A stretch of DNA of 64,000 bases from an uncultured Formosa sp. (GCF_947500765.1 NZ_CANMTH010000006.1:124001-188000), one strand, 5' to 3'. Shown: positions 17,111 to 27,958, counted from the first letter of the stretch. Numbers and translations are program-made. The notes: a model not told the origin generated them from the sequence alone.

Positions 17111-18965
17111 TTTTTTCTGCTACTAAATCTATTTCTACTTTTAAATTATTTATAATGAATTGCTGACGTGTTGGAGTATTCTTACCCATATAAAACCCTA
17201 GCAACTCTTCTATAGACATATCTTTATCTAACATTACAGGTTCTAATCGGATACTTCCGCCAATAAAATGCTTAAACTCATCTGGGGAAATCTCACCCAA
17301 ACCTTTAAATCGGGTAATTTCTGGTTTTGGTTTTAATAAATCTATTGCATTTACACGTTCTTGTTCTGAGTAACAATAAATAGTTTTCTTTTTATTACGC
17401 ACCCTAAATAATGGAGTTTGCAAAATATACAAATGCCCTTCTTTGATTACCTCTGGAAAAAATTGCAAGAAGAATGTTATTAATAACAACCTAATATGCA
17501 TACCATCGACATCGGCATCTGTAGCGATTACAATATTATTGTATCGCAAATCTTCCATAGACTCTTCAATATTTAAAGCCGCCTGTAGTAAATTAAATTC
17601 TTCATTTTCGTATACAATCTTCTTACTTAAGCCATAACAATTTAAAGGCTTCCCTTTTAAACTAAAAACAGCCTGTGTATTTACGTCACGAGATTTTGTT
17701 ATACTTCCCGAAGCCGAATCTCCCTCGGTAATAAACAACGTTGACTCTAAATTTCGTTCATTTTTAATATCTCCAAAATGAACACGACAATCTCTTAATT
17801 TTTTATTATGAAGACTCGATTTTTTAGCACGATCTTTTGCCAATTTTCTGATTCCAGATAATTCTTTACGCTCACGTTCTGCTTGAAGAATTTTACGTTG
17901 AATTTTATCTGCAGTATCTGGGTTTTTATGAAGAAAGTTATCTAAATAAGTTTTAATAAAATCGTTTACATACGTTCTTACCGTAGGCAAATCGCCTCCC
18001 ATATCTGTAGATCCCAATTTTGTTTTTGTCTGACTTTCAAAAACAGGCTCCATTACCTTTATAGCAATTGCTGTTACAATAGATTTTCGAACATCTGAAG
18101 CATCATAATTTTTACCATAAAACTCACGAATTGTTTTTACAATCGCTTCTCGGTAGGCTGCTAGATGTGTCCCTCCTTGTGTTGTATTTTGACCATTTAC
18201 AAAGGAATGATATTCTTCAGAATACTGTGTTTTACTATGTGTTAAGGCAACTTCAATATCGTCTCCTTTTAAGTGAATAATAGGGTAAACCATATCACTT
18301 TCTTTAATATTTTCACTTAGTAAATCTTGTAATCCATTCTCGCTATAATATTTTTCGCCATTAAAAACTATGGTTAAACCTGGATTTAAATACACATAAT
18401 TTTTAAGCATTTTAGAAACGTACTCGTTTCTATATTTGTAATTCTTAAAAATAACTTCGTCTGGAACAAAAGAAACCTTTGTTCCTTTTCGCCGTGTAGT
18501 TTCATCTAAAAATTCTTCGTCTTTAAGATTTCCTTGTTCGAATTCTGCTGAAGCTGATTTTCCATCTCTAGACGACTCTACTCTAAAATAAGAAGACAGT
18601 GCGTTTACAGCTTTTGTACCCACACCATTTAATCCTACAGATTTTTTAAACGCACGAGAATCATACTTTCCTCCGGTATTCATTTTAGACACCACGTCTA
18701 CAACTTTTCCAAGTGGAATTCCTCTTCCGTAATCACGAACAATTACTTTACTTCCCTGAATAGAAATTTCAATTGTTTTTCCAGCCCCCATGACATATTC
18801 GTCAATAGAGTTATCTAACACTTCTTTTAGTAAAATATAGATACCATCGTCTGCAGAAGACCCATCTCCAAGTTTACCAATATACATACCCGGTCGCATA
18901 CGAATATGTTCTTTCCAGTCTAATGAACGTATATTATCTTCGGTATAATTTGTTTGGTCTAGCAT
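17097..18965 (-). CDS. parE: DNA topoisomerase IV subunit B (ParE type)
   Basis: The 622-residue ATPase subunit of topoisomerase IV. The GHKL ATP site shows Glu48, Asn52 and Asp55 ([12 protein letters not shown]), DYGRGIPLG and the glycine-rich [13 protein letters not shown]. The TOPRIM domain has [10 protein letters not shown] and DADVDGMHI. The length is in the ParE range and lacks the long insertion of proteobacterial GyrB. It is first in a three-gene coupled operon with the PH-like protein and parC. The enzyme unlinks daughter chromosomes after replication. Confidence 0.94.
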   Translation of the reverse strand: MLDQTNYTEDNIRSLDWKEHIRMRPGMYIGKLGDGSSADDGIYILLKEVLDNSIDEYVMGAGKTIEISIQGSKVIVRDYGRGIPLGKVVDVVSKMNTGGKYDSRAFKKSVGLNGVGTKAVNALSSYFRVESSRDGKSASAEFEQGNLKDEEFLDETTRRKGTKVSFVPDEVIFKNYKYRNEYVSKMLKNYVYLNPGLTIVFNGEKYYSENGLQDLLSENIKESDMVYPIIHLKGDDIEVALTHSKTQYSEEYHSFVNGQNTTQGGTHLAAYREAIVKTIREFYGKNYDASDVRKSIVTAIAIKVMEPVFESQTKTKLGSTDMGGDLPTVRTYVNDFIKTYLDNFLHKNPDTADKIQRKILQAERERKELSGIRKLAKDRAKKSSLHNKKLRDCRVHFGDIKNERNLESTLFITEGDSASGSITKSRDVNTQAVFSLKGKPLNCYGLSKKIVYENEEFNLLQAALNIEESMEDLRYNNIVIATDADVDGMHIRLLLITFFLQFFPEVIKEGHLYILQTPLFRVRNKKKTIYCYSEQERVNAIDLLKPKPEITRFKGLGEISPDEFKHFIGGSIRLEPVMLDKDMSIEELLGFYMGKNTPTRQQFIINNLKVEIDLVAEKNENG

Positions 18966-19040
18966 AGATTTTTAAAGATGAGATGCTAATATAACATTTC
19001 GCCTTTAAAAATGAAACAAGAACACTGGTATTTATTAACA

Positions 19041-19072
19041 AAAAAGCCAATGTTTTCACATTGGCTTTTTTT
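19041..19072. terminator. Intrinsic terminator
   Basis: Stem AAAAAGCCAATGT / ACATTGGCTTTTT (19041-19053, 19058-19070), loop of 4, then T-run. It lies 20 bp after the ychF stop on the minus strand and ahead of parE. Confidence 0.9.
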
Positions 19073-19092
19073 TATTTATTCAAAATAAAATG

Positions 19093-20187
19093 TTAAACGT
19101 TGAATAAGAAATGCATAACATCTCCATCCTTGACAACATAATTTTTTCCTTCAACACGCATTTTTCCTGCTTCTTTTACTTTTGCCTCACTTCCGTAGGT
19201 TACAAAGTCCTCATAAGCGATAACTTCTGCACGAATAAAACCTTTTTCAAAATCAGTATGAATTACACCTGCTGCTTGCGGCCCCGTTGCTCCGATATCT
19301 ATTGTCCAAGCGCGAACTTCTTTTACACCTGCAGTAAAATATGTTTGTTGATTTAATAATTTATAAGCCGAACGAATTAATTTTGACGCTCCCGGTTCTT
19401 CCAAACCTATATCTTGCAAAAACATTTTACGTTCTTCAAAATCGTCTAATTCATTAATATCTGCTTCTGTTCCGACTGCTAAAACTAAAACTTCAGCATT
19501 TTCATCTTTCACTGCTTCTTTAACCAGATCGACATATGCATTTCCTGTATTTGCAGATGCCTCATCTACATTACAAACATACATTACAGGTTTCGCTGTA
19601 ATAAATTGTGAAGGCGCTACAAATTCATTGTAATCATCTTCTTCAAATTCAAGTGCACGTACAGACACACCTGCTTCTAAATTATTTTTAATTTTTAATA
19701 AAACAGTTTCTTCTTTCTGAGCCTCTTTATTTCCTGTTTTTGCAGCACGTTTAACTTTTTCAAGTTTTTTATCAACCGTTTCTAAATCTTTCAACTGCAA
19801 TTCCATATCGATAGTCTCTTTATCTCGAATTGGATTTACATTTCCATCAACATGTACAATATTATCGTTATCAAAACAACGTAATACATGAAGAATAGCA
19901 TCGGTTTCACGAATATTAGCTAAAAACTGATTTCCTAAACCCTCACCTTTACTCGCACCTTTTACCAAGCCTGCAATATCAACAATTTCAACAGTTGCTG
20001 GTTGTACACGTATTGGATTAATTAATTCTTCTAATTTTTCTAAACGCGGATCCGGTACATTAACCACTCCAATATTGGGTTCAATAGTACAAAAAGGAAA
20101 GTTCGCACTTTGCGCCTTTGCATTAGATAAACAATTAAATAAGGTCGATTTTCCTACGTTTGGTAATCCTACAATTCCAGCTTTCAT
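19093..20187 (-). CDS. ychF: Redox-regulated ATPase YchF (Obg-family, OLA1 homologue)
   Basis: A 364-residue P-loop protein that prefers ATP over GTP and binds ribosomes; reported as a negative regulator of oxidative stress responses in other bacteria. G1 motif GLPNVGKST at residues 6-14, G3 [17 protein letters not shown], and a C-terminal TGS domain (about 280-364) with the sequence [15 protein letters not shown]. The G4 motif reads NVDE in place of NKxD, which is what gives this family its ATP preference. It appears to be a single-gene unit with its own terminator. Confidence 0.96.
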   Translation of the reverse strand: MKAGIVGLPNVGKSTLFNCLSNAKAQSANFPFCTIEPNIGVVNVPDPRLEKLEELINPIRVQPATVEIVDIAGLVKGASKGEGLGNQFLANIRETDAILHVLRCFDNDNIVHVDGNVNPIRDKETIDMELQLKDLETVDKKLEKVKRAAKTGNKEAQKEETVLLKIKNNLEAGVSVRALEFEEDDYNEFVAPSQFITAKPVMYVCNVDEASANTGNAYVDLVKEAVKDENAEVLVLAVGTEADINELDDFEERKMFLQDIGLEEPGASKLIRSAYKLLNQQTYFTAGVKEVRAWTIDIGATGPQAAGVIHTDFEKGFIRAEVIAYEDFVTYGSEAKVKEAGKMRVEGKNYVVKDGDVMHFLFNV

Positions 20188-20502
20188 TTTTCTTTAGATA
20201 ATTTGATTAAAGACACAAGAACCAAGCCTTTGGTTTTTGCGAGTGCAAATGTAATTAATTATATGAATTTATTTTTATAAAATAAGCGACAAACCTAAAG
20301 CAACAATATTAACAGCAACATCTCCATTTAAATAGCACAACCTAGACAATTACAAAATTAGATATTCCAATTTTGTTACTCTTAAAAAACTAAAGCAAAT
20401 GGCTGTTCGCTTTAGTTAAAATGAAGTTTCCAAACCCAAACATCCTAAAACTAAAAAAGCCGAGCAAATGCTCGGCTTTAAACTTATAATTGTAGTGAAG
20501 AA
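20188..20502. other. 315-bp gene-free stretch with one extra hairpin
   Basis: Between the ychF start and the ferredoxin stop I see no convincing reading frame. It holds the ferredoxin terminator (20456-20479) and a second inverted repeat, AACTAAAGC (20388-20396) / GCTTTAGTT (20409-20417), with a 12-base loop. That second hairpin is not followed by a T-run on the minus strand and may be a processing or decay element. The ychF promoter should lie near 20200-20260. Confidence 0.6.
20456..20479. terminator. Intrinsic terminator of the ferredoxin gene
   Basis: Stem AAAGCCGAGC / GCTCGGCTTT around a short AAAT loop, flanked by an A-run upstream on the plus strand (T-run on the minus strand), 24 bp after the ferredoxin stop. 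Confidence 0.88.
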
Positions 20503-20880
<378 letters not shown>

Positions 20881-20924
20881 TACGACAAAAATATAGCCAA
20901 AACATTTCATAACCAAATTAGACC

Positions 20925-21983
20925 ATGAATTTAGAGCAAAGAATTAAAGCATTTGCAAAATTAGGTGACTTTATAAGTCAGTTTTCAGACGAAAAAACTC
21001 AAAAAAAAGAAGGCATTCCTTTTAATGATTTATTTTTTGACGGCTTTAAACATCAACTAAAACTAGCTCAAGAAAACAACAGATGGTTTAATACCAATAA
21101 CCTAAATTTCTCATTAAATGGATGGAGTAATTCACTGAAAGAAAGCAACATTAACATCTGGTTAAAAAAGTATAACTTTAACATTTCTTCTCCTAAGAAA
21201 GTAGCCATTATTATGGCTGGAAACATCCCCTTAGTAGGTTTTCATGATTTTTTATCTGTACTTATTTCAGGACACGATGTTATTGTAAAACAATCGTCTA
21301 ACGATAAACACTTACTTCCTTTTCTTGCTAAATATTTAGAACACATAGAACCTGAATTTAAGTCGAAAATCACTTTTATTGACGGAAAATTAGAAGATTT
21401 TGATGCCGTAATTGCCACAGGAAGCGACAATACAGCACGTTATTTTGAATATTATTTTAAAAACAAACCTTCTATAATTAGAAAAAACAGAAATTCTGTT
21501 GCTGTACTTACAGAAAATGAAAGAATTGAAGAATTAGAAGGTCTTGCAGACGATATTTTTAGATATTATGGTTTAGGTTGCAGAAATGTATCTAAACTAT
21601 ATGTTCCTAAAAATTATGATTTTCAGAACTTCTTTCAAGCCATGTACAAATGGAAAGATGTGATTAACGACCACAAATACGCCAATAATTACGATTACAA
21701 CAAAGCGGTTTACTTAATGAGTGAATTCGATATATTAGAAAACGGCTTCTTAATGATTAAAGAAGATAGTAATTTCTCCTCTCCAATAGCGACCATTTTC
21801 TACGAGTACTATAACGATGTAAATGAACTAAAAAACGAGTTAAATTCAAAAAAAACAGACATACAATGTATTGTTTCTAAGAACTTTACAGATCACGAAA
21901 TTGTTTTCGGAAACACGCAAACCCCAAACCTATGGGATTATGCCGATAACGTTGATACCGTGGCGTTTTTATTAAAAATTTAG
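20925..21983 (+). CDS. LuxC-like acyl-CoA reductase family protein
   Basis: A 352-residue member of the aldehyde dehydrogenase-like LuxC family. Supporting features are the nucleotide-binding region VAIIMAGNIPLVGFHDFL (about 91-108), VIATGSDNTARYFEYYF and the likely catalytic Cys in DIFRYYGLGCRNVSKLYVP. It is shorter than the roughly 480 residues of true LuxC. The physiological substrate in flavobacteria is not known to me; activated fatty acids are the family expectation. serC follows after 78 bp, so a serine/lipid connection is possible but unproven. Confidence 0.82.
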   Translation: MNLEQRIKAFAKLGDFISQFSDEKTQKKEGIPFNDLFFDGFKHQLKLAQENNRWFNTNNLNFSLNGWSNSLKESNINIWLKKYNFNISSPKKVAIIMAGNIPLVGFHDFLSVLISGHDVIVKQSSNDKHLLPFLAKYLEHIEPEFKSKITFIDGKLEDFDAVIATGSDNTARYFEYYFKNKPSIIRKNRNSVAVLTENERIEELEGLADDIFRYYGLGCRNVSKLYVPKNYDFQNFFQAMYKWKDVINDHKYANNYDYNKAVYLMSEFDILENGFLMIKEDSNFSSPIATIFYEYYNDVNELKNELNSKKTDIQCIVSKNFTDHEIVFGNTQTPNLWDYADNVDTVAFLLKI

Positions 21984-22061
21984 CATAAAAAATATTAATT
22001 TTATTATATAAATTCATCAATTATTTAGCACCTTTGTGCTTATCACAAAATAATCGAAATA

Positions 22062-23126
22062 ATGAAAAAACACAATTTTAGTGCTGGCCCTTGTATCCTT
22101 CCGCAGGAAGTTTTACTAAAAGCTTCAGAAGCCGTAATTGACTTTAATAACAGCGGCTTATCTTTAATAGAAATATCGCACAGAAGTAAACCTTTCATAG
22201 AAGTTATGGATACAGCAAGTGCTTTAGCTTTAGAATTACTAGGCTTAGAAGGTAAAGGCTACAAAGCATTATTTTTACAAGGTGGAGCAAGCACTCAATT
22301 TTTAATGGCTGCTTACAATTTACTAGAAAACAAAGCAGGTTACTTAAACACAGGAACCTGGGCTGCAAAATCTATAAAAGAAGCTAAACTTTTTGGTGAC
22401 GTTACCGAAATCGCTTCGTCTAAAGACGCTAACTACAACTATATTCCAAAAGGATATACTATACCATCTGATTTAGATTATTTCCACTGTACATCTAATA
22501 ACACTATTTTTGGAACACAAATAAAAGATTTCCCTACTAGCCCTGTACCAATGGTATGCGACATGAGTAGTGATATTTTTTCTAGAACATTAGATTTTTC
22601 TAAATTTGATCTTATTTATGCTGGTGCTCAAAAAAATATGGGACCTGCAGGAACAACTTTAGTCGTAATTAAAGAAGATATGCTAGGAAAAGTTACTAGA
22701 ACTATACCTTCTATGTTAGACTATAAAAACTTTATCGATAAAGACAGTATGTTTAATACCCCTCCTGTTTTTGCTGTTTACACCTCTATGCTAACATTAC
22801 AATGGTTAAAAGATTTAGGTGGAATCGCTGCAATTGAAAAAGAAAACGAAAAGAAAGCACAATTAATGTATTCTGAAATAGACTTAAACCCTTTATTTAA
22901 AGGATTTGCAGCTAAAGAAGATCGTTCTAATATGAATGCTACTTTTAACTTAGTAGATGATAAATTAACTCCAACTTTTGATGCTATGGCGAAAGAAGCA
23001 GGAATGAACGGTATTAACGGACACAGAAGTGTTGGAGGGTACAGAGCTTCTATGTACAATGCATTACCATTAAGTAGTGTGGCTGCTTTAGTTGAAGTAA
23101 TGAGCGAACTAGAAAGAAAAGCATAA
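22062..23126 (+). CDS. serC: Phosphoserine aminotransferase SerC
   Basis: A PLP enzyme of 354 residues that transfers the amino group of glutamate to 3-phosphohydroxypyruvate, giving O-phosphoserine. Family marks are HNFSAGPCILP at the N-terminus, FLQGGASTQF, the PLP lysine in IYAGAQKNMGPAG and a C-terminal HRSVGGYRASMYNA. serA follows after 35 bp and belongs to the same operon. The 5' leader carries a small hairpin AGCAC-CTTT-GTGCT (22027-22040), whose CACCTTTG differs by one base from a -7 box. Confidence 0.96.
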   Translation: MKKHNFSAGPCILPQEVLLKASEAVIDFNNSGLSLIEISHRSKPFIEVMDTASALALELLGLEGKGYKALFLQGGASTQFLMAAYNLLENKAGYLNTGTWAAKSIKEAKLFGDVTEIASSKDANYNYIPKGYTIPSDLDYFHCTSNNTIFGTQIKDFPTSPVPMVCDMSSDIFSRTLDFSKFDLIYAGAQKNMGPAGTTLVVIKEDMLGKVTRTIPSMLDYKNFIDKDSMFNTPPVFAVYTSMLTLQWLKDLGGIAAIEKENEKKAQLMYSEIDLNPLFKGFAAKEDRSNMNATFNLVDDKLTPTFDAMAKEAGMNGINGHRSVGGYRASMYNALPLSSVAALVEVMSELERKA

Positions 23127-23161
23127 TAAATATTAATTAATAAAATCTCAGTCATTTAAAA

Positions 23162-24127
23162 ATGACGACAAATCTTATGAAAGTATTAGCAAACGACGGT
23201 ATTTCTCAAAGCGGAATTGATGCCTTAGAGAAAGATGGATTTGAAGTTATCACAACAACGGTAGCACAAGAACAATTAATCAATTATATAAACGAGAATC
23301 AAATCGTTGTATTATTAGTTAGAAGTGCTACAACAGTACGTAAAGACTTAATAGACGCCTGCCCTAGCCTAAAAATTATTGGTCGTGGTGGTGTTGGTAT
23401 GGATAACATTGATGTTGAATATGCTCGCGAAAAAGGATTAAAAGTAATTAATACACCAGCTGCTTCTTCTCACTCTGTTGCAGAATTAGTATTTGGTCAC
23501 TTATACGGTTTATCTCGTTTCTTACATAACTCTAACAGAGACATGCCTTTAGAAGGAGATAAAAACTTTAAAGGCTTAAAGAAAGCTTATGCAAAAGGAA
23601 CGGAGTTAAAAGGAAAAACATTAGGTGTATTAGGTTTTGGTCGTATTGGTCAAGCTACAGCTAAAGTAGCCTTAGGAGCAGGAATGAAGGTTGTTGCTTT
23701 CGATCCGTTTTTAGAAAAAGCTAATTTAGAATTAGAATTCTTTGATGGACAAACAGTAAGTTTTGAAATTAAAACTATATCTAAAGAAGAGGTTTTAAAA
23801 CAAGCAGATTTCTTAACACTACACGTACCGGCACAAGATGGTTATGTTATTGGTGAAGCTGAATTAAACAGCATGAAAGATGGTGCAATTTTAGTTAATG
23901 CTGCTCGTGGTGGTGTTGTAGACGAACTTGCGCTTGTAAAAGCATTAGAAAGTGGTAAAATTTCTAGAGCTGCTCTAGATGTTTTTGAAAAAGAACCACA
24001 ACCCGAAATGGGATTATTAATGAACCCTGCTTTATCGTTAACACCACACACTGGTGCAGCAACCAATGAAGCTCAAGATAGAATTGGAACAGAATTAGCA
24101 CAACAAATAGCTAGCATTCTTTTATAG
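23162..24127 (+). CDS. serA: D-3-phosphoglycerate dehydrogenase SerA (short form)
   Basis: Oxidises 3-phosphoglycerate to phosphohydroxypyruvate, the first step of serine synthesis. It has 321 residues, or 316 if ATG 23177 (MKVLANDG) is used, which matches relatives better; both starts are possible. NAD-binding motif TLGVLGFGRIGQATAK, and catalytic Arg/Glu/His in NAARGGVVDE, DVFEKEPQPE and TPHTGAATNEAQ. There is no C-terminal ACT domain, so the serine feedback control of the long forms is absent. It forms an operon with serC in reverse pathway order and ends at a strong terminator. Confidence 0.94.
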   Translation: MTTNLMKVLANDGISQSGIDALEKDGFEVITTTVAQEQLINYINENQIVVLLVRSATTVRKDLIDACPSLKIIGRGGVGMDNIDVEYAREKGLKVINTPAASSHSVAELVFGHLYGLSRFLHNSNRDMPLEGDKNFKGLKKAYAKGTELKGKTLGVLGFGRIGQATAKVALGAGMKVVAFDPFLEKANLELEFFDGQTVSFEIKTISKEEVLKQADFLTLHVPAQDGYVIGEAELNSMKDGAILVNAARGGVVDELALVKALESGKISRAALDVFEKEPQPEMGLLMNPALSLTPHTGAATNEAQDRIGTELAQQIASILL

Positions 24128-24150
24128 TTCTATTAAAATATAAATGATAA

Positions 24151-24185
24151 AAAAACCGTCTGAAGTTATTTAGACGGTTTTTTTT
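24151..24185 (+). terminator. Intrinsic terminator of serC-serA
   Basis: Stem AAACCGTCT / AGACGGTTT (about 24153-24161 and 24172-24180), loop of 10, then eight T. Confidence 0.92.
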
Positions 24186-24290
24186 ATGTTTAAATCTTAT
24201 TAATTATATATTTTCAATGTATAAGATATGTAACCACAAAACAGAAGCTTATTTTTAGTGCTTTTAACAGTATTAACCCTATTAAACACA

Positions 24291-25721
24291 TCAATACTCC
24301 TCTTCAAAAAATTCGTCTTTAAAACCTATTAAATAAAGCTTCTCTTTAGCACGTGTAACCGCCGTATACAACCATCGCAAATAATCTTTATCTATACCAT
24401 TTGGTAAATAGGGTTGCTCGACAAATACAGTATTCCATTGCCCACCTTGCGATTTATGGCAAGTTATAGCGTAAGAGAATTTAACTTGTAATGCATTAAA
24501 AAATTTGTTTGCTTTTACTTTAGTGAATTTTTTATAACTACTTGTCTCATCTTCATAATCTTTCATCACTTCTTGATACAATCTGTTAGACTCTTCATAA
24601 GGTAAAGAAGGTGTTTCTGCAGAAATAGTATCTAAAAGCAATACAGTTTCAAAAGGAATCATACGCGGATAATCTACCATTCTCACCTTAACTTCAGCAA
24701 AACGAAAGCCATATAATTCTTTAATTGAAAAAATTTCTAAAACTTCAATTATATCTCCGTTGGCAATAAACCCAGCTTCAGTTGTAGGTTTCAACCAATA
24801 ATAATTATTCTTCACAACCATTAAATAATCACCGGCTGTTAGCTCGTTTTCATTAAATAAAATTCGACTTCTAATTTGCTGATTATAAAGATTTGCACGC
24901 TTATTACTTCTAACAATGATTGCAGTTTCTTCGTTTCCTAAATCGCTATAACAATCGTTAATTGCATCCATTATCTCCTGACCGTCAACTAACCTAATAA
25001 TGTCTTTAAACGGGCTTACATCAAACTTAAAACTATCAAAAAAAACACCAGATAATGTTTCTCTTAGTATGGTTGCATTAAATAAAATTCCAGAATTTTG
25101 TTCTTGTCTTACAACTTCATCTAGCTCGATACTAACAACATCTTTGTCGTAATTTAAACTAATAGTTTCAGGCTCTAAAGCGGGACTAATATCTAATTTT
25201 ACAGGAGGCAACTGCGCGGTATCACCTATTAATAATAATTTACATTGATGTCCGCTATAAACATATTGCATCAAATCATCTAACAACGAACCATTTTCAA
25301 ATAATTTAGATTCTCCTGGAGTATCTGGTATCATTGAAGCTTCATCGACAATAAAGATAGTATTCTTATGTTTGTTTGGTTGCAATACAAATTTTACACC
25401 TCCACCTTTATCTTTACGAGGAAAATATATCTTTTTATGAATTGTAAAAGCTTCTTTTTTAGAATAATTTGAAATAACTTTTGCCGCACGACCAGTTGGT
25501 GCCATAAGTACGGCACTCTTCTTGATTTTCCACAAATTACTCACTATAGTGCTGACAATCGTGGTTTTACCCGTTCCAGCATACCCTTTTAACACATAAA
25601 GTGCTTTTGGATTAGTATTAAAAATAAATTCAGATAATTGAATTAATACAATATTTTGTTTTGCGGTAGGATCAAACGGAAACTCCTGTTTTATAAGGGA
25701 ATAAAATTGAGATGTATTCAT
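24291..25721 (-). CDS. RecD-like DNA helicase (SF1B, UvrD_C_2 domain)
   Basis: A 476-residue superfamily 1 helicase. Walker A GYAGTGKTT at 46-54, Walker B VDEAS around Asp126-Glu127, motif III GDTAQLPPV, and the C-terminal UvrD_C_2 segment YAITCHKSQGGQW with final motif YTAVTRAKEKLYLIG. It lacks the N-terminal extension of RecD2. Such stand-alone RecD-like proteins unwind DNA 5' to 3' and are linked to repair. It is transcribed alone, divergent from the 25850 gene. Confidence 0.9.
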   Translation of the reverse strand: MNTSQFYSLIKQEFPFDPTAKQNIVLIQLSEFIFNTNPKALYVLKGYAGTGKTTIVSTIVSNLWKIKKSAVLMAPTGRAAKVISNYSKKEAFTIHKKIYFPRKDKGGGVKFVLQPNKHKNTIFIVDEASMIPDTPGESKLFENGSLLDDLMQYVYSGHQCKLLLIGDTAQLPPVKLDISPALEPETISLNYDKDVVSIELDEVVRQEQNSGILFNATILRETLSGVFFDSFKFDVSPFKDIIRLVDGQEIMDAINDCYSDLGNEETAIIVRSNKRANLYNQQIRSRILFNENELTAGDYLMVVKNNYYWLKPTTEAGFIANGDIIEVLEIFSIKELYGFRFAEVKVRMVDYPRMIPFETVLLLDTISAETPSLPYEESNRLYQEVMKDYEDETSSYKKFTKVKANKFFNALQVKFSYAITCHKSQGGQWNTVFVEQPYLPNGIDKDYLRWLYTAVTRAKEKLYLIGFKDEFFEEEY

Positions 25722-25802
25722 TTATGGGGCTTCAAAAAAAAATTTATTCAAAGATAGTAATGATTTTTACTCTCTTTGGTTTTTACGAATAAAAAAAAAT
25801 TG

Positions 25803-25810
25803 TAGATTTG
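25803..25810 (+). promoter_or_regulatory. -7 promoter box for the 25850-27958 operon
   Basis: TAGATTTG fits TAnnTTTG and lies 40 bp before the first ATG. A TTTG at 25775-25778 is 24 bp upstream, slightly long for a -33 box. Confidence 0.45.
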
Positions 25811-25849
25811 CGTTAGACCTTTAATAAAATTTAATTAACAAAAAACACT

Positions 25850-26596
25850 ATGCTTACAATAATTCTTATTGCAGTTGCTTCTATCCTGCTAACGATTGGT
25901 TTAGTTTGGCTGATTGACAAATTTTTACCAACTAGTTTAAAACCTGTTATAATTATTGCACTATGGGCACTTATAGCCTTCTTAGGATACCAAACGTACA
26001 TGTCGGTTTACACGCCAATTCAATTTAACCAAGTTAAAAAGAAACGTTATGCTAAAGTAATTGAAAAACTTATTGACATTAGAGATGCTCAATTAGCTCA
26101 CAGACAAGTTACAGGTAAATTCGCAGCAGATTTTGACCACTTAATTAAATTTATTGATACAGCAAAATATACAATTACACAACGTCGTGATTCTACAGTT
26201 ATTGATGAAGAGATGACAAAAAGATACGGTGGTGTAGAAACAACAAAAGATATTATAATTATTGATACATTAGGATTTGTTCCTGTAAAAGATTCTTTAT
26301 TTAAAACGTCTCCGCGTTACAAAACCATGATGAACCTTCCTGCAGGTATTGGACCAGAAGGTGCTAAATTTAAAATGGAAGCTGGTACTATAGATCAAAA
26401 CGATGTTAAGATTCCTGTTTTCGAAGCTTCTGTTAAGAAAAACGTTATCTTTTTCGATCAAGATACTGATTTAGTAATTCAAGAAAACCAAGTAATTGCA
26501 GTAGACGATGTAAATGGAGATGCTTTAATGGTAGGATCTATGTCTGAAGTTAAAACAAACGGAAACTGGCCTAAAACTTATGGCGACGACGAATAA
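25850..26596 (+). CDS. Membrane-anchored protein of unknown function, first gene of rsmD operon
   Basis: A 248-residue protein with two N-terminal membrane helices (about residues 3-22 and 31-50) and a periplasmic or cytoplasmic domain of about 195 residues. The soluble domain opens with a basic helix (VKKKRYAKVIEKLIDIRDAQLAHRQVTG), then a beta-rich part. The helix plus a KFAADFDHL stretch resembles the N-terminus of pilin-like proteins, but I cannot assign a family. It overlaps the DUF3822 gene by 17 bases. Confidence 0.8.
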   Translation: MLTIILIAVASILLTIGLVWLIDKFLPTSLKPVIIIALWALIAFLGYQTYMSVYTPIQFNQVKKKRYAKVIEKLIDIRDAQLAHRQVTGKFAADFDHLIKFIDTAKYTITQRRDSTVIDEEMTKRYGGVETTKDIIIIDTLGFVPVKDSLFKTSPRYKTMMNLPAGIGPEGAKFKMEAGTIDQNDVKIPVFEASVKKNVIFFDQDTDLVIQENQVIAVDDVNGDALMVGSMSEVKTNGNWPKTYGDDE

Positions 26597-27401
26597 TAAC
26601 ACACATATTACAACACATATAGAATTGTCCATTCAAATTAGTTTGAGTGGACTTTCTTTTTGTATATTAAATTCAATAACACAACAGGTTGAAGTTTTAA
26701 AACATATTGATTTAAATAAACATGAAACCCCGTACCGGTTATTAGAACATGTACAGTCTTTATTTGAAAACGAACCAAGCCTACAACAAGAATTTAATAA
26801 CATACAAATAATTCATAGTAACGAATTATCAACTTTAGTACCTAAGGCTCTCTTTAGCAAAGATCATCTAGCTGATTATTTAAAATATAATTCTAAAATT
26901 TTAAAATCAGATTTTATTACTTTTGATGAAATAGACATAAACGATAGTGTAAATGTTTATGTGCCCTATGTAAACGTGAATAATTTTATTTACGAACAGT
27001 TTGGAGAATTTACATTTAAACATTTTTCAACAGTATTAATAGAAAGTATTTTACAAATAGAGAAGAATACAGACCAACAAAAGCTTTACATACATTTTGG
27101 TTCTCGTAGTTTCGAAATAGTAAGCATTGTATCTGGCACTTTACAATTTTATAATTCTTTTGAGTACAGTAGTAAAGAAGATTTTATTTATTATTTGCTT
27201 TTTACTTTAGAACAATTAAAACTGAACCCAGAAACTATTCCTCTAGTTTTTATAGGAGACATAAAAGAAAATAGCGATTTATACAACATAGCTTATAAAT
27301 ATGTGCGCCATATTTCATTTGGAAAACATAAAAATAATTTCATTTTTAATCAACAACCAGAAACTCAACATTCCGAGTTTATCATCTTAAATAGTTTTTA
27401 A
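26580..27401 (+). CDS. DUF3822 family protein
   Basis: A 273-residue soluble protein. The layout suggests the DUF3822 family, which is predicted to have an actin-like ATPase fold: an N-terminal strand-rich part (THIELSIQISLSGLSFCIL), and a second half with LYIHFGSRSFEIVSIVSGTLQFYN, resembling the phosphate-binding hairpin repeats of that fold. The function is unknown. The gene starts 17 bases inside the preceding one and shares its last base with the rsmD ATG, so all three are translated together. Confidence 0.8.
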   Translation: MATTNNNTHITTHIELSIQISLSGLSFCILNSITQQVEVLKHIDLNKHETPYRLLEHVQSLFENEPSLQQEFNNIQIIHSNELSTLVPKALFSKDHLADYLKYNSKILKSDFITFDEIDINDSVNVYVPYVNVNNFIYEQFGEFTFKHFSTVLIESILQIEKNTDQQKLYIHFGSRSFEIVSIVSGTLQFYNSFEYSSKEDFIYYLLFTLEQLKLNPETIPLVFIGDIKENSDLYNIAYKYVRHISFGKHKNNFIFNQQPETQHSEFIILNSF

Positions 27402-27958
27402 TGCGAATAATATCTGGATTATACAAAGGAAGAAGAATTACAGCTCCTAAAAAGCTACCAGTTCGCCCAACAACCGATATGGCTAAAGAAGCCTTATTTA
27501 ATATCTTAAATAATACTTATTATTTTGATGATATTTCTGTACTTGATTTATTTGCAGGAATAGGAAGTATAAGCTACGAATTTGCTTCTCGAGGAACCAC
27601 ACAAATTACGTGTGTAGATCAAGAATTAGGCTGTACTAATTTTATAACTGAAACTGCAAAAGGTTTTGAAATGCCTATTGAAGTTATAAAAAGTGATGTT
27701 TTTAAATTTTTAGAACAAACTAAAATAAAAGCTACAATTATTTTTGCCGATCCACCTTACGCCTTCCCTGTAGAAGAATTTGCTAAAATTCCTGAATTGG
27801 TTTTTCAAAATAACTTATTGGAAGATGACGGTATTTTAATTGTAGAACACTCTAAACATACAGATATTTCTAACCTACCCAATTATACCTATTCAAAAAG
27901 TTACGGAGGAAATATGTTTAGTTTTTTTAAAAAACCAAAAACCACATCTGAGGATTAA
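27401..27958 (+). CDS. rsmD: 16S rRNA guanine-N2 methyltransferase RsmD
   Basis: Methylates the small-subunit rRNA at G966 (E. coli numbering) with SAM. The 185-residue protein has the N-terminal family mark MRIISGLYKGRRI and RPTTDMAKEALFN, the SAM motif VLDLFAGIGSISYEFASRG and the catalytic DPPYAFP. The start ATG overlaps the previous stop (TAATG). It is the last gene of the operon starting at 25850; no terminator is visible downstream. Confidence 0.94.
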   Translation: MRIISGLYKGRRITAPKKLPVRPTTDMAKEALFNILNNTYYFDDISVLDLFAGIGSISYEFASRGTTQITCVDQELGCTNFITETAKGFEMPIEVIKSDVFKFLEQTKIKATIIFADPPYAFPVEEFAKIPELVFQNNLLEDDGILIVEHSKHTDISNLPNYTYSKSYGGNMFSFFKKPKTTSED

